From positions 1-22,498 of the forward strand of contig CARTQV010000006.1 of NCBI GenBank assembly GCA_949070545.1: a stretch of 22,498 nucleotides of DNA. The letters are read 5' to 3'. Of this stretch, positions 15,150-22,184 are shown one piece after another (within the stretch, counting starts at the first letter, position 1; each line of letters begins with the position of its first letter). The stretch is from an uncultured Candidatus Saccharibacteria bacterium. GTDB lineage: Bacteria > Patescibacteriota > Saccharimonadia > Saccharimonadales > Saccharimonadaceae. The notes beneath the pieces were generated by a model that saw only the letters and a program-made list of their open reading frames with translations, was not told the DNA's origin and did no database searches. The position numbers and the translations under genes were made by a program.

Positions 15150-16160
15150 TTATTTCTTAGTTCCTTTCTTGACGTAAGTTGTCGCTACTTTTGTAAAATC
15201 AACCAGTGGTTCACGGACGGCGGTATCGGGGTTGTTGAAGTTATAGAAAAGTTCACTGAGTTCTTTTGTGTTCAGACGGACGGATTGAATACCGATTTGG
15301 AAAAGGCCGGAAATAACTGATTCGACTCGGTTGTTGAGTTCGTCGATAGCTTTATTATAGACGTCGCGATTGATGCGGGTGACGGCGGGAGCCTTGGTCT
15401 TTCCGAAGGCTTTGAAGAAGTTCTTGGTTTGTTGGACAGCGGCTTCAAGATCGGCGGAAGCGTAATAAGGGATGATGATGAAGAAAGATTTGTCCATAAT
15501 GTTGGCCTCTTGGGAAAGAATGTCGATGAAGTTGATGTAGTCATCCATAAGTACGCCAAGTAGCATGTTGTCGTTGTCGCGACGCAATTTGACAAGTTTT
15601 TCGATGTAAGGGGCGATGTCGATTTTTTGAGAACGGACGAGGATTTGGGTGGTGAAGTTGAGAGAGTTGAGGAAGTTTTGGTAGCTATATTCGACGCCTT
15701 CGCGTTCGGTTTCGGACATGAGGTCGAAGTTGATGGATTGGCAAGCGACGACTGCGCGGAAGGAACCATCTTTCATAATGACGAGACTATCGCGGAGCTC
15801 AGAAAATTGGAGGGTGGCTTGGGTGGAGAGAGGGTTCTCGACAACGTGTTGTTCGGGAATGGTAGGTTGGGCTGCTGGTTGGGGTTGAGGTTGTTGGGGG
15901 GCGATGTATTGATTCAAGTTGGCCTGCGCGGCGGCGTGGCGGTTGGTGTTTGCAAAAGATTGTGGAGCCATTGGACGAGGTGCGGCTGGAGCCATTGGTT
16001 GGCTAGCGGGAGCGGCGACAGGTTGCTGGGACATGGCAACTTGAGGGGTTATCTGTTGCCCTGCGGCTGGTGGTTGTTGGACAGGAGCACCAGGAACATT
16101 CCCTGCGGCTGGTGTGGCAGGCATAGTTGGTTGGTTTGGTAGATTATTTTGTGGATTCAT
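15150..16160 (-). CDS. TraC-like/VirB4 N-terminal-domain-like T4SS subunit
   Basis: 336 aa. Residues 1–110 are a disordered Pro/Gln/Ala-rich tail (QQPQPQPAAQP and similar). Residues ~112–325 resemble the N-terminal, non-ATPase part of TraC/VirB4 proteins: QFSELRDSLVIMKDGSFRAV, then SETEREGVEYSYQNFL and LVRSQKIDIAPYI. No Walker motifs are present. Its position between PrgI and VirB4 matches the PrgI–TraC-like–VirB4 order seen in Gram-positive and CPR conjugation-like systems, so it probably binds VirB4 at the inner membrane. AAGGAG five bases before the ATG fixes the start, and that site overlaps the prgI stop region. Confidence 0.8.
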   Translation of the reverse strand: MNPQNNLPNQPTMPATPAAGNVPGAPVQQPPAAGQQITPQVAMSQQPVAAPASQPMAPAAPRPMAPQSFANTNRHAAAQANLNQYIAPQQPQPQPAAQPTIPEQHVVENPLSTQATLQFSELRDSLVIMKDGSFRAVVACQSINFDLMSETEREGVEYSYQNFLNSLNFTTQILVRSQKIDIAPYIEKLVKLRRDNDNMLLGVLMDDYINFIDILSQEANIMDKSFFIIIPYYASADLEAAVQQTKNFFKAFGKTKAPAVTRINRDVYNKAIDELNNRVESVISGLFQIGIQSVRLNTKELSELFYNFNNPDTAVREPLVDFTKVATTYVKKGTKK

Positions 16161-16168
16161 GGTTCTCC

Positions 16169-16999
16169 TTAATGTAATGGCACATAAACTTCACTTTCGT
16201 TTTCTTTTTGAATACGGTCGGCCTGTTGTTGGATGGTTTCGACGGAAAAATCAGGGTTGTTGGCGAGTTCGTTGAGTTCGGCGGGGACAGGGACGGAAGG
16301 TTGAACGATGGCGTCACTTTGCTTCGGGGTTTTGTCGAGGGGCTGGATGACGCGTTGATTGGCGAAGTTGGTCGTTGCTTTGGCGGATTGTTGGTTATCG
16401 GGATTATAGCTTGATTGCTCGATTGCGGTGCGCATTTGGTTGACGACTTCGTCGTGGCGTGCTTGTTGTTCTTGGTCCATGAGGCTGTCAAGGCGTGTAG
16501 AGTGGCCGTAGTTATCGAACATATCGGTTGTATTATAAGCTTCGGCGTAGAATTCGTCACGCATAGGAGAGCTGGTGTTTTTGATGGCATATCCTTCAGA
16601 GTCAACAATAGCGGCGAGGAAAGAGAGACGATGTCCGGCTTCTTCTTCGGTGATATTGCGTACGCGAGAAGGTTCGACTTTTTTTGGAGCGGTGATGAGG
16701 ATGGTCGAGTCGCTTTGGCCAGGGATCCAAAAACGCTTGTGAGATTTTAGATAGAAAGAAACGAGTGCCGCGAGATAAGTTTCCATGGGTTGATCTTTTT
16801 TTAGGGGGAGCGCCATGATGGCGAAAAAGAAAGCAAATGGTATAGGGATGATGGCGAGAAGTGGGAAAATCTGGAATAAAGCAACAGCTAGCATAACTAA
16901 ACCGAATACTACCATAAGGTAGATGAACTGTCGGAAAGAAAACGGTCCAAGCAGCTTGTCATCTGCCTCGACATCTTGCGGGACTTTGTAACTAGCCAT
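16169..16999 (-). CDS. PrgI-family T4SS membrane protein
   Basis: 276 aa. N-terminus MASYKVPQDVEADDKLLGPFS is characteristic of PrgI, followed by two membrane helices (~26–44 and ~46–66) and the conserved ETYLAALVSFYLKSHKRFW. PrgI proteins are small VirB3-like inner-membrane partners of VirB4. The C-terminal ~180 residues are polar, Gln/Asn-rich and probably cytoplasmic; the usual PrgI is ~110 aa, so this tail is an extension. In-frame stops lie just upstream, so the ATG is the earliest start. No Shine-Dalgarno is found within 15 bases. Confidence 0.88.
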   Translation of the reverse strand: MASYKVPQDVEADDKLLGPFSFRQFIYLMVVFGLVMLAVALFQIFPLLAIIPIPFAFFFAIMALPLKKDQPMETYLAALVSFYLKSHKRFWIPGQSDSTILITAPKKVEPSRVRNITEEEAGHRLSFLAAIVDSEGYAIKNTSSPMRDEFYAEAYNTTDMFDNYGHSTRLDSLMDQEQQARHDEVVNQMRTAIEQSSYNPDNQQSAKATTNFANQRVIQPLDKTPKQSDAIVQPSVPVPAELNELANNPDFSVETIQQQADRIQKENESEVYVPLH

Positions 17000-17005
17000 A
17001 GTTCT

Positions 17006-17011
17006 ATTTTA
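17006..17011 (-). promoter_or_regulatory. Candidate leaderless -10 (TAAAAT) before prgI
   Basis: TAAAAT on the minus strand with six bases to the prgI ATG, the same spacing as at yidC and rnpA. No Shine-Dalgarno precedes this start. The -35 is not recognisable. Confidence 0.35.
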
Positions 17012-17071
17012 TCATATTGCTGGGTGGAAATCTAATAAATTGCCCACCAAAATCTACACCTCCTACCCTAT

Positions 17072-17100
17072 ATGATAGTGGTTTTGGTTTTCAATGTCAA
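17072..17100 (-). promoter_or_regulatory. Promoter between virB6 and prgI (TTGACA-17-TATCAT)
   Basis: On the minus strand a perfect -35 TTGACA (17095–17100) and TATCAT (17072–17077) are 17 bases apart, just after the virB6 stop. It would drive prgI–traC-like–virB4 and downstream genes independently of virB6. An AGGAGG lies at 17059–17064 in the leader, too far (about 59 bases) from prgI to serve it. Confidence 0.7.
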
Positions 17101-17105
17101 GGCGA

Positions 17106-20100
17106 TTAGTTGTCAGGAGAACTACCGATGATGGAGTCGATGAGCGAGATAATTTCCTGGTGGAGATTCTGTAAGCGTTCGGCCTCTTGCTCTCGGTATT
17201 CTTGGCTGTTGGTGGTTTGATCGATGGCTTCTTCGGTGGAGCCAATACGCTGGTCGGCATAAGCGGAGAGGATGTTTTCGGCGTCGCCGAGGTAGTCACG
17301 GAGGCGTGGGTTAGATTCAAAGTTGCTGCGGACCATGGAGCTATAGACGTCAGTGTTATATAAGTTACTGTTTCGACAGAGATCATTCAAGTCGTCGATG
17401 ATATGTTGCAGGTCGTTAATGTAGTTGGCGTGCGTGAGGTCGTCATTCAAACGGCTTGCTCCGCCAGAGGTTGTACCGGTGGGTTGTTCGGCTTGGCCTT
17501 TTAGAGCGCGGATTTGAGCCTGGAAGCTTTGGACGGCGTTCAAGATGTCATCAGCGCTATGTTTCTTTGTTGTGATGTCTTCATTCGGAGCGATACGTTC
17601 AGTGACTGGAATAGAATCGTTGAGGTTATCGACTGCAAGATCACCAATAACACCGACGAAGGCTTCGAGGGCATCGGCAGTGCCACCCTTCTGATTGTCG
17701 AGGGTGTTCGGGCTGATACGGCGGTTCACGAAGCTGTACATTTGTTCCATGGCTTTTGCGAAAATACCATGTTTGAGGTAGTTGCGCTGGTCTTCGACAG
17801 TGAGAGTTGGGTCGGAATTAGCGATTTTCTCCCATTTTTGGAGCTCTTCATTGAAACGCATACCATCGAGATGTTCTCCATTGACGTTGCGATAATTTTT
17901 GATGTCTTGTTCCGGGAAGTAATAATCGAAGCGTTCAGGGTCCTTGATGCTGGAGAAAATGTTAGCGAGATCGTTGATGACGAAGGCATCGCTCTGGAGG
18001 AAGCGGGATGGTTTAGCGGCGACGGCCAAGCTCTGGAGGTTGGCGATGTTATATTGGCCGATAGAGGTGAGATAACCTTGGTTGGCTTGGGAGGTGAGCA
18101 TGGCGGTAACGCCGGCATCGTGTTCGCTGTATTTGCTTTCGAGCATGGCGTCGGAAATACGGCTATGGTAGCGTCGGAGGCCACCAGTGGCTTCGCCTTC
18201 GGCATGCGCAAGACCGTAACTGATGTTGTAACGGCGGTTGATTGGGTCGCCGATCAAGACGTCTTTCGTGAGTAGTTCTTTCATGTAGCCAGCGTCGTCT
18301 TCGAAGACTTTTTGGACAACATCACCGTTATCATCTTTGATTTCCATGAAACGGACTTTTTTGTACTGTTTCTTTTTCGCTTCGCTGAAGCTGTCGTAGG
18401 TTGCTTTGTCGACTTCGACACCAGTATCTTTATTAACGGCAATATATTTGCTCCATTCTTGGTGTTTATAGGTATTACCATTTTCGTCTTTCATAAAACG
18501 ATATTGGTCGTCTTGAATGACTTTGCCGTTGGCGTCAGTTTCGTAACCATTGTCGTTGATGTGTTCGGTATCGAAAACCATGCCACGAAAATCGCGTTTT
18601 GGGACGCCGAATTTGTTCACCATGATGAGAGCTTCACGGCGACGACGACCTTCAATTTCGGCGGATTCCTTGATGACTTGGCCCATGATGGTGGCTTCGC
18701 CGATGTGATTCAAACCGCCAGTTGCGCTGCGAACCAAACGGTTAAATTCATAGGGTTTGCGTGTCTGGTCGGTGACGGCTTTCATATAACGTTTTAGGAG
18801 ATAATCTTGGTCGTTTTGGGCGATATTTTCGGCGCGGAAGGTTTGGGCCATGGAATCGACGTAAGCTTCGGCGTGGGCGCCAGCAAGCTTACCGGCATTC
18901 TTGCCATTAAAGATATCGCCAAATTCGGAAAGGTTGTTGTCGAGCATTTTTTGGGCATTGGCAGCAAGAGTGGCTTGGAGGCTGGCTTCTTTCGCGCGCA
19001 AAGTGTCTCTGTTTGGACGTTTCTTGTAGGTTTCATTGCCAAATTCATCACGACCAGTATAGCCAGCGAGGCGCTTCAAGGCGCGTTCATTAATGCGACC
19101 TTCGTTGATATTACGAGAGTTGGTGGTATCAAGTTCGCGACGTTTTTGACGTTCGGCGAGGTAGTTGCGAAGACGGGCACCGGTTAAGGCGCGGTTATTG
19201 CGCAGATAATGTTGGCGTGCCTTGTCGACGTGTCCGTCACCCCATCGGCCGATAGCACCACGAGCAGGATTACTGAGGCGATCAAGACCACTACTGATTT
19301 TTCCGAGAATTGAACCAGACATTTTTAGGAGTGAGGCGGAGAGGATTAGGGGTAGAACTTGGATGGCGAGGCCGAGCAGAACTTCGAACATGTTGTCGTT
19401 GGCGGCGGCGATGATGGCCCAGCCAGCGAGTTGGGAAGCACCAAAGAGGAAGGCGAACATCGGATAGAAGAAAAGCATTTGGAAGAAGATGTTTTTCCAT
19501 TTTTCGAACCATTTTTCGGTGTTAGGGAGGAGATAGGCGACGAAGGCAAGTGGAGCAATCATGACAAGGATGGAGATGACGCCTTGGCGTAGGCTGACGG
19601 TAATGATACCGATGGCGAGAGAGATGATGGCGCCGATGAGAGCGAGGAGAACCATCCAGAAAATTGCGCCGATACCACCAGTGGCAATTGTGCCGATGGC
19701 GGCGATGGCGGCGCCACCGGTGAAATATCCTGCAAATTCCGTCCAGCTGATTTGGAGATTAGGTGAGTTTTGCTGCGCAGATGCCTGGATATTCTTGAGG
19801 AAATCGGTGATACTACTACCAATGATATTGCTGGTGTCGACGAGCAAAGAACAGGCTATGTAGCTGAGATTAACCATGATGACGGCGATGATGAGGCGTG
19901 GGAGGACGCGTTTGACGCCGTAGTTGTTGATGCCAAGTCCGGTGAGCTGGGAATAGATGACGAAGAGGATGAAGATAATGAAGACGATGTTGGTGAGGTC
20001 GCGCATATAGGACCAGACCTGGAAAATTGGGGAGGTGGTGTCGGCGATGAGGGGCTTCACGATGAGAAATTGTTCAATAAAACCATAAACTCGGTCGATG

Positions 20101-20417
20101 AAACGGCTGCCAGAGTTCAAGACTGGACAAATAATCCAAGAAACAGCACCAGCTTCTTGTTGGCAGATTGGTTCTTGTTCGTCTTCATCTTCTTTTTTAT
20201 CTTCGTCTTCTTTATTTTCTTCGTCGGATTGGTCAGTATCGGTTTCGGTGGAAGTGTCAGGTGAACTTGGCTCGCCGTCGTTTTCGGTTGCGTTTTCTCC
20301 GGGGACGGCATAAACTTGGGTCACAAAAAGATGATCCGCACCGGTAGCGATACTGCCAAGGAGCAGGCTCGCGACCATGAGCAGGGTAAATATTACTCGC
20401 TGGAATATTTTTTTCAT
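17106..20417 (-). CDS. VirB6/TrbL-like T4SS channel protein with very long C-terminal domain
   Basis: 1103 aa. It has a signal-peptide-like N-terminus (cleavage near VYA/VPG, residue 37), a strongly acidic exported linker (~41–82), then a cysteine pair (C85, C97) in a segment reading SWIICPVL. About six or seven membrane helices follow between ~142 and 365. The last helix is followed by a basic stretch (GLDRLSNPARGAIGRW ...), so the remaining ~730 residues are probably cytoplasmic. That domain is polar, with charged helices and no known motif. VirB6 proteins form the inner-membrane channel of T4SS; they are usually ~300 aa, but extended versions occur. It is the first gene of the leftward block, with its own promoter. 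Confidence 0.85.
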   Translation of the reverse strand: MKKIFQRVIFTLLMVASLLLGSIATGADHLFVTQVYAVPGENATENDGEPSSPDTSTETDTDQSDEENKEDEDKKEDEDEQEPICQQEAGAVSWIICPVLNSGSRFIDRVYGFIEQFLIVKPLIADTTSPIFQVWSYMRDLTNIVFIIFILFVIYSQLTGLGINNYGVKRVLPRLIIAVIMVNLSYIACSLLVDTSNIIGSSITDFLKNIQASAQQNSPNLQISWTEFAGYFTGGAAIAAIGTIATGGIGAIFWMVLLALIGAIISLAIGIITVSLRQGVISILVMIAPLAFVAYLLPNTEKWFEKWKNIFFQMLFFYPMFAFLFGASQLAGWAIIAAANDNMFEVLLGLAIQVLPLILSASLLKMSGSILGKISSGLDRLSNPARGAIGRWGDGHVDKARQHYLRNNRALTGARLRNYLAERQKRRELDTTNSRNINEGRINERALKRLAGYTGRDEFGNETYKKRPNRDTLRAKEASLQATLAANAQKMLDNNLSEFGDIFNGKNAGKLAGAHAEAYVDSMAQTFRAENIAQNDQDYLLKRYMKAVTDQTRKPYEFNRLVRSATGGLNHIGEATIMGQVIKESAEIEGRRRREALIMVNKFGVPKRDFRGMVFDTEHINDNGYETDANGKVIQDDQYRFMKDENGNTYKHQEWSKYIAVNKDTGVEVDKATYDSFSEAKKKQYKKVRFMEIKDDNGDVVQKVFEDDAGYMKELLTKDVLIGDPINRRYNISYGLAHAEGEATGGLRRYHSRISDAMLESKYSEHDAGVTAMLTSQANQGYLTSIGQYNIANLQSLAVAAKPSRFLQSDAFVINDLANIFSSIKDPERFDYYFPEQDIKNYRNVNGEHLDGMRFNEELQKWEKIANSDPTLTVEDQRNYLKHGIFAKAMEQMYSFVNRRISPNTLDNQKGGTADALEAFVGVIGDLAVDNLNDSIPVTERIAPNEDITTKKHSADDILNAVQSFQAQIRALKGQAEQPTGTTSGGASRLNDDLTHANYINDLQHIIDDLNDLCRNSNLYNTDVYSSMVRSNFESNPRLRDYLGDAENILSAYADQRIGSTEEAIDQTTNSQEYREQEAERLQNLHQEIISLIDSIIGSSPDN

Positions 20418-20438
20418 CTTTGATTCACCTAAACAGAT

Positions 20439-20452
20439 CCCAATAAATTGGG
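20439..20452. repeat. Inverted repeat CCCAAT-aa-ATTGGG in the virB6 leader
   Basis: Perfect 6-bp palindromic arms, placed in the 5' untranslated leader about 10 bases downstream of the virB6 -10 box and 21 bases before the ATG. It could be an operator or a small RNA hairpin. No U-tract follows on the virB6 side, so it is not a terminator. Confidence 0.45.
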
Positions 20453-20462
20453 TTATACCTTA

Positions 20463-20491
20463 ATTATAGCACACATAAGCTCTATAGTCAA
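20463..20491 (-). promoter_or_regulatory. virB6 promoter (TTGACT-17-TATAAT)
   Basis: On the minus strand TTGACT (20486–20491) and TATAAT (20463–20468) with the ideal 17-base spacing, about 46 bases before the virB6 ATG. AGGTG nine bases before the ATG is the likely ribosome-binding site. This is the best-looking promoter of the secretion block. Confidence 0.8.
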
Positions 20492-20595
20492 TAGTAAATG
20501 CAATAAATCTTTTATATTTTCAATGCTTATGGTTATTTGGGCAGATTTTGGCGAGTTTTCGGCGCGGAAAGGTTGTGTTTTTGGTGGGTTTAGAT

Positions 20596-20601
20596 TAAGA
20601 T
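20596..20601 (+). promoter_or_regulatory. Candidate -10 (TAAGAT) before the first pilin gene
   Basis: TAAGAT with six bases to the ATG at 20608. A poor -35 (TTGTGT) lies 17 bases upstream. No Shine-Dalgarno is found, so a leaderless transcript is possible. The match is only 4/6. Confidence 0.3.
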
Positions 20602-20607
20602 TAAATT

Positions 20608-21297
20608 ATGAAACGAAGGATGAAAGTGTTGGTAGCTCTGGCGATGGCAGTGGCTGGGGTAGTGAGTTTAGCTCCGCGGCCGGCGATGGCACTTGGCGGT
20701 GAAAATTGTGGTGCGCCGGAGTTTTTGGGGTTTAAACCGTGGTATGCGGGGCTTTGTAATGCCAGTGATGAAATTCAATCACCGAGTGGTGAGGCTGAGC
20801 TGAGGTCGTTTATCTGGGTAATTGTTCTTAATATCTCATTTGACCTTTCGCTCGCGGTGGGGTTGCTAGCGATTGGATTTATCATTTATGGTGGATATAT
20901 GTATATTATGTCGCAAGGTGATCCGGCGCGAGCAGCGAAGGGTAAGAAGACTTTGACGGCGGCGATTATCGGGACGGTAGTAGCGATGGCGGCGAGCTTG
21001 ATTGTGAACACTGGAAAAGTAATTTTGATGATTAATGATATTGATGGTTGGAAATCAACTGAGACTGTCACGGATCAGGTGGAGAATATCTTTACTTGGG
21101 CTTATACCGTATCTGGGATTGTGGCGGTGGCGTTTATCGTGCGTGGAGCGGTTGAATATCTGACTTCGCAAGGTGATCCAGGGAGGACGAGCAAAGCGAC
21201 GCGTTCGATTATTTTTGCGGTGGTGGGGCTGGTGATTGTGATTTTGGCGGCAGCGATTACGAACTTTGTAATGGGGTCGACTGGGAGTAACTTGTAA
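20608..21297 (+). CDS. Double-module T4SS pilin-like membrane protein
   Basis: 229 aa. Signal peptide with cleavage near AMA/LGG (29), then an exported segment with two cysteines (C34, C50). Two consecutive copies of the VirB2-like T4SS pilin module follow: helix – YGGYMYIMSQGDPARAAKGKK – helix (~66–142) and helix – VEYLTSQGDPGRTSKATR – helix (~160–222). The shared core is SQGDP-x-R-x-x-K between two membrane helices. VirB2-like pilins are exported, inserted in the membrane and polymerised into the T4SS fibre; a fused dimer may instead be a base or tip subunit. It starts a rightward array divergent from virB6, and its stop overlaps the next ATG (TAATG). Confidence 0.85.
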   Translation: MKRRMKVLVALAMAVAGVVSLAPRPAMALGGENCGAPEFLGFKPWYAGLCNASDEIQSPSGEAELRSFIWVIVLNISFDLSLAVGLLAIGFIIYGGYMYIMSQGDPARAAKGKKTLTAAIIGTVVAMAASLIVNTGKVILMINDIDGWKSTETVTDQVENIFTWAYTVSGIVAVAFIVRGAVEYLTSQGDPGRTSKATRSIIFAVVGLVIVILAAAITNFVMGSTGSNL

Positions 21298-21695
21298 TGA
21301 AGAAAGTTTTGGTGAGTTTCGGGTTGGTGATAATGGTGGTAGTTTTTGGGGTGATTGGAGTGATGACTCCGAGTGCGTGGGCGGACGAAGCAAATGTATG
21401 TGATGATAGCAATATATCGCAAGAGTTGAAGGATGCGGCGGGGTGTATGGGGAATAACAATGAGAAGACAGTGATGCCACTAGCGGAGGCATTGATTAAT
21501 ACGGTGCTCACAGTGGTGGGGATTCTCGCGGTAGGGGTGATTGTATATGGTGGGATTACGTATTCGACGAGTTTGGGTGATCCAGGAAAAACGACGAAAG
21601 CGAAAAATATTATTCTGTATGGTGTCGTTGGGCTTATTGTGGCGCTTTTGTCATGGGCAATTGTGAACTTTGTTAGCAAAAGCATTTCTTCTTAA
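21297..21695 (+). CDS. T4SS pilin (VirB2-like), single module
   Basis: 132 aa. Signal peptide with cleavage near AWA/DEA (29), an exported loop with cysteines C35 and C50, then helix (~65–88), the loop YSTSLGDPGKTTKAKN and a second helix (~105–127). This is the T4SS pilin module with length typical of the family. It overlaps the upstream double-module gene by one base, so the two are translationally coupled. Confidence 0.88.
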   Translation: MKKVLVSFGLVIMVVVFGVIGVMTPSAWADEANVCDDSNISQELKDAAGCMGNNNEKTVMPLAEALINTVLTVVGILAVGVIVYGGITYSTSLGDPGKTTKAKNIILYGVVGLIVALLSWAIVNFVSKSISS

Positions 21696-21701
21696 AATAT
21701 A

Positions 21702-21730
21702 TAGACATTTCTGACGCGATAGTGTATTAT
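21702..21730 (+). promoter_or_regulatory. Promoter before the third pilin gene (TAGACA-17-TATTAT)
   Basis: TAGACA (21702–21707) and TATTAT (21725–21730), each one base from consensus, separated by 17 bases in the 71-bp gap after pilin 2. It would allow pilins 3 and 4 to be made at a higher level than pilins 1 and 2. Confidence 0.6.
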
Positions 21731-21766
21731 TAGGGGTAGATAGGTAATTGAAAGGAAAATATTAAG

Positions 21767-22168
21767 ATGAAAAAGGTAGTATTAAATGCAATCGCTGCAG
21801 CGTTAGTAGTGCTTGGGCTTGGGAGCGTTGCGACAGTGTCGCCGGCGTATGCGCAGTTCTTGTGCCCAGATGGTAAGACTGAGGTGGACGATTACTCGCA
21901 GTGTACCCAGTTTGATGCGTCGAAGATTAAAGACAGAGATGCGATGACTACGTTGAATGTTGTGATTAACGTCGTGATTGGTTTGGTTGGGTTTATTGCG
22001 GTTGTGATGATTATTATTGGTGGTATCAGTTTTGCTACTTCCCAGGGTGATACCGCGAAGACTACTAAGGCAAAGAACACAGTACTCTACGGTGTGGTTG
22101 GTCTCGTGGTCGCATTGCTGGCATTCGCGATTGTGAACTTCGTGCTTCAAAATGTTTTCGGTAGCTAA
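21767..22168 (+). CDS. T4SS pilin (VirB2-like), single module
   Basis: 133 aa. Signal peptide with cleavage near AYA/QFL (29), cysteines C33 and C46 in the exported loop, helix (~65–90), the loop FATSQGDTAKTTKAKN and helix (~106–128). It has its own promoter and AAAGGA ten bases before the ATG, which suggests it is the main fibre subunit. Its centre is identical at the DNA level to the following gene over at least 55 bp. Confidence 0.9.
   Translation: MKKVVLNAIAAALVVLGLGSVATVSPAYAQFLCPDGKTEVDDYSQCTQFDASKIKDRDAMTTLNVVINVVIGLVGFIAVVMIIIGGISFATSQGDTAKTTKAKNTVLYGVVGLVVALLAFAIVNFVLQNVFGS
22008..22062 (+). repeat. 55-bp direct repeat, copy 1 (in pilin 3)
   Basis: Bases 22008–22062 are identical to 22444–22498, 436 bp away in the next pilin gene. 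The repeat covers the end of the first helix and the SQGDTAK loop. Identity continues to the window edge, so the full length is unknown. Confidence 0.95.
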
Positions 22169-22184
22169 TAGAGGGGGTGCTTAT

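Noticed and set aside
15627..16142. 171-aa Gly/Trp/Leu-rich plus-strand frame antisense to the TraC-like gene
   Set aside because: Mirror of the Pro/Gln/Ala-rich tail on the other strand; no start signals or family likeness.
16144..16608. 154-aa minus-strand frame overlapping prgI
   Set aside because: Out-of-frame shadow of the PrgI C-terminal region; Thr/Pro/Asn-rich with no ribosome-binding site.
17514..18275. 253-aa plus-strand open frame antisense to virB6
   Set aside because: It lies wholly within the C-terminal coding part of virB6, has no ribosome-binding site, and its composition mirrors the opposite strand. Several similar antisense frames occur in the same gene.
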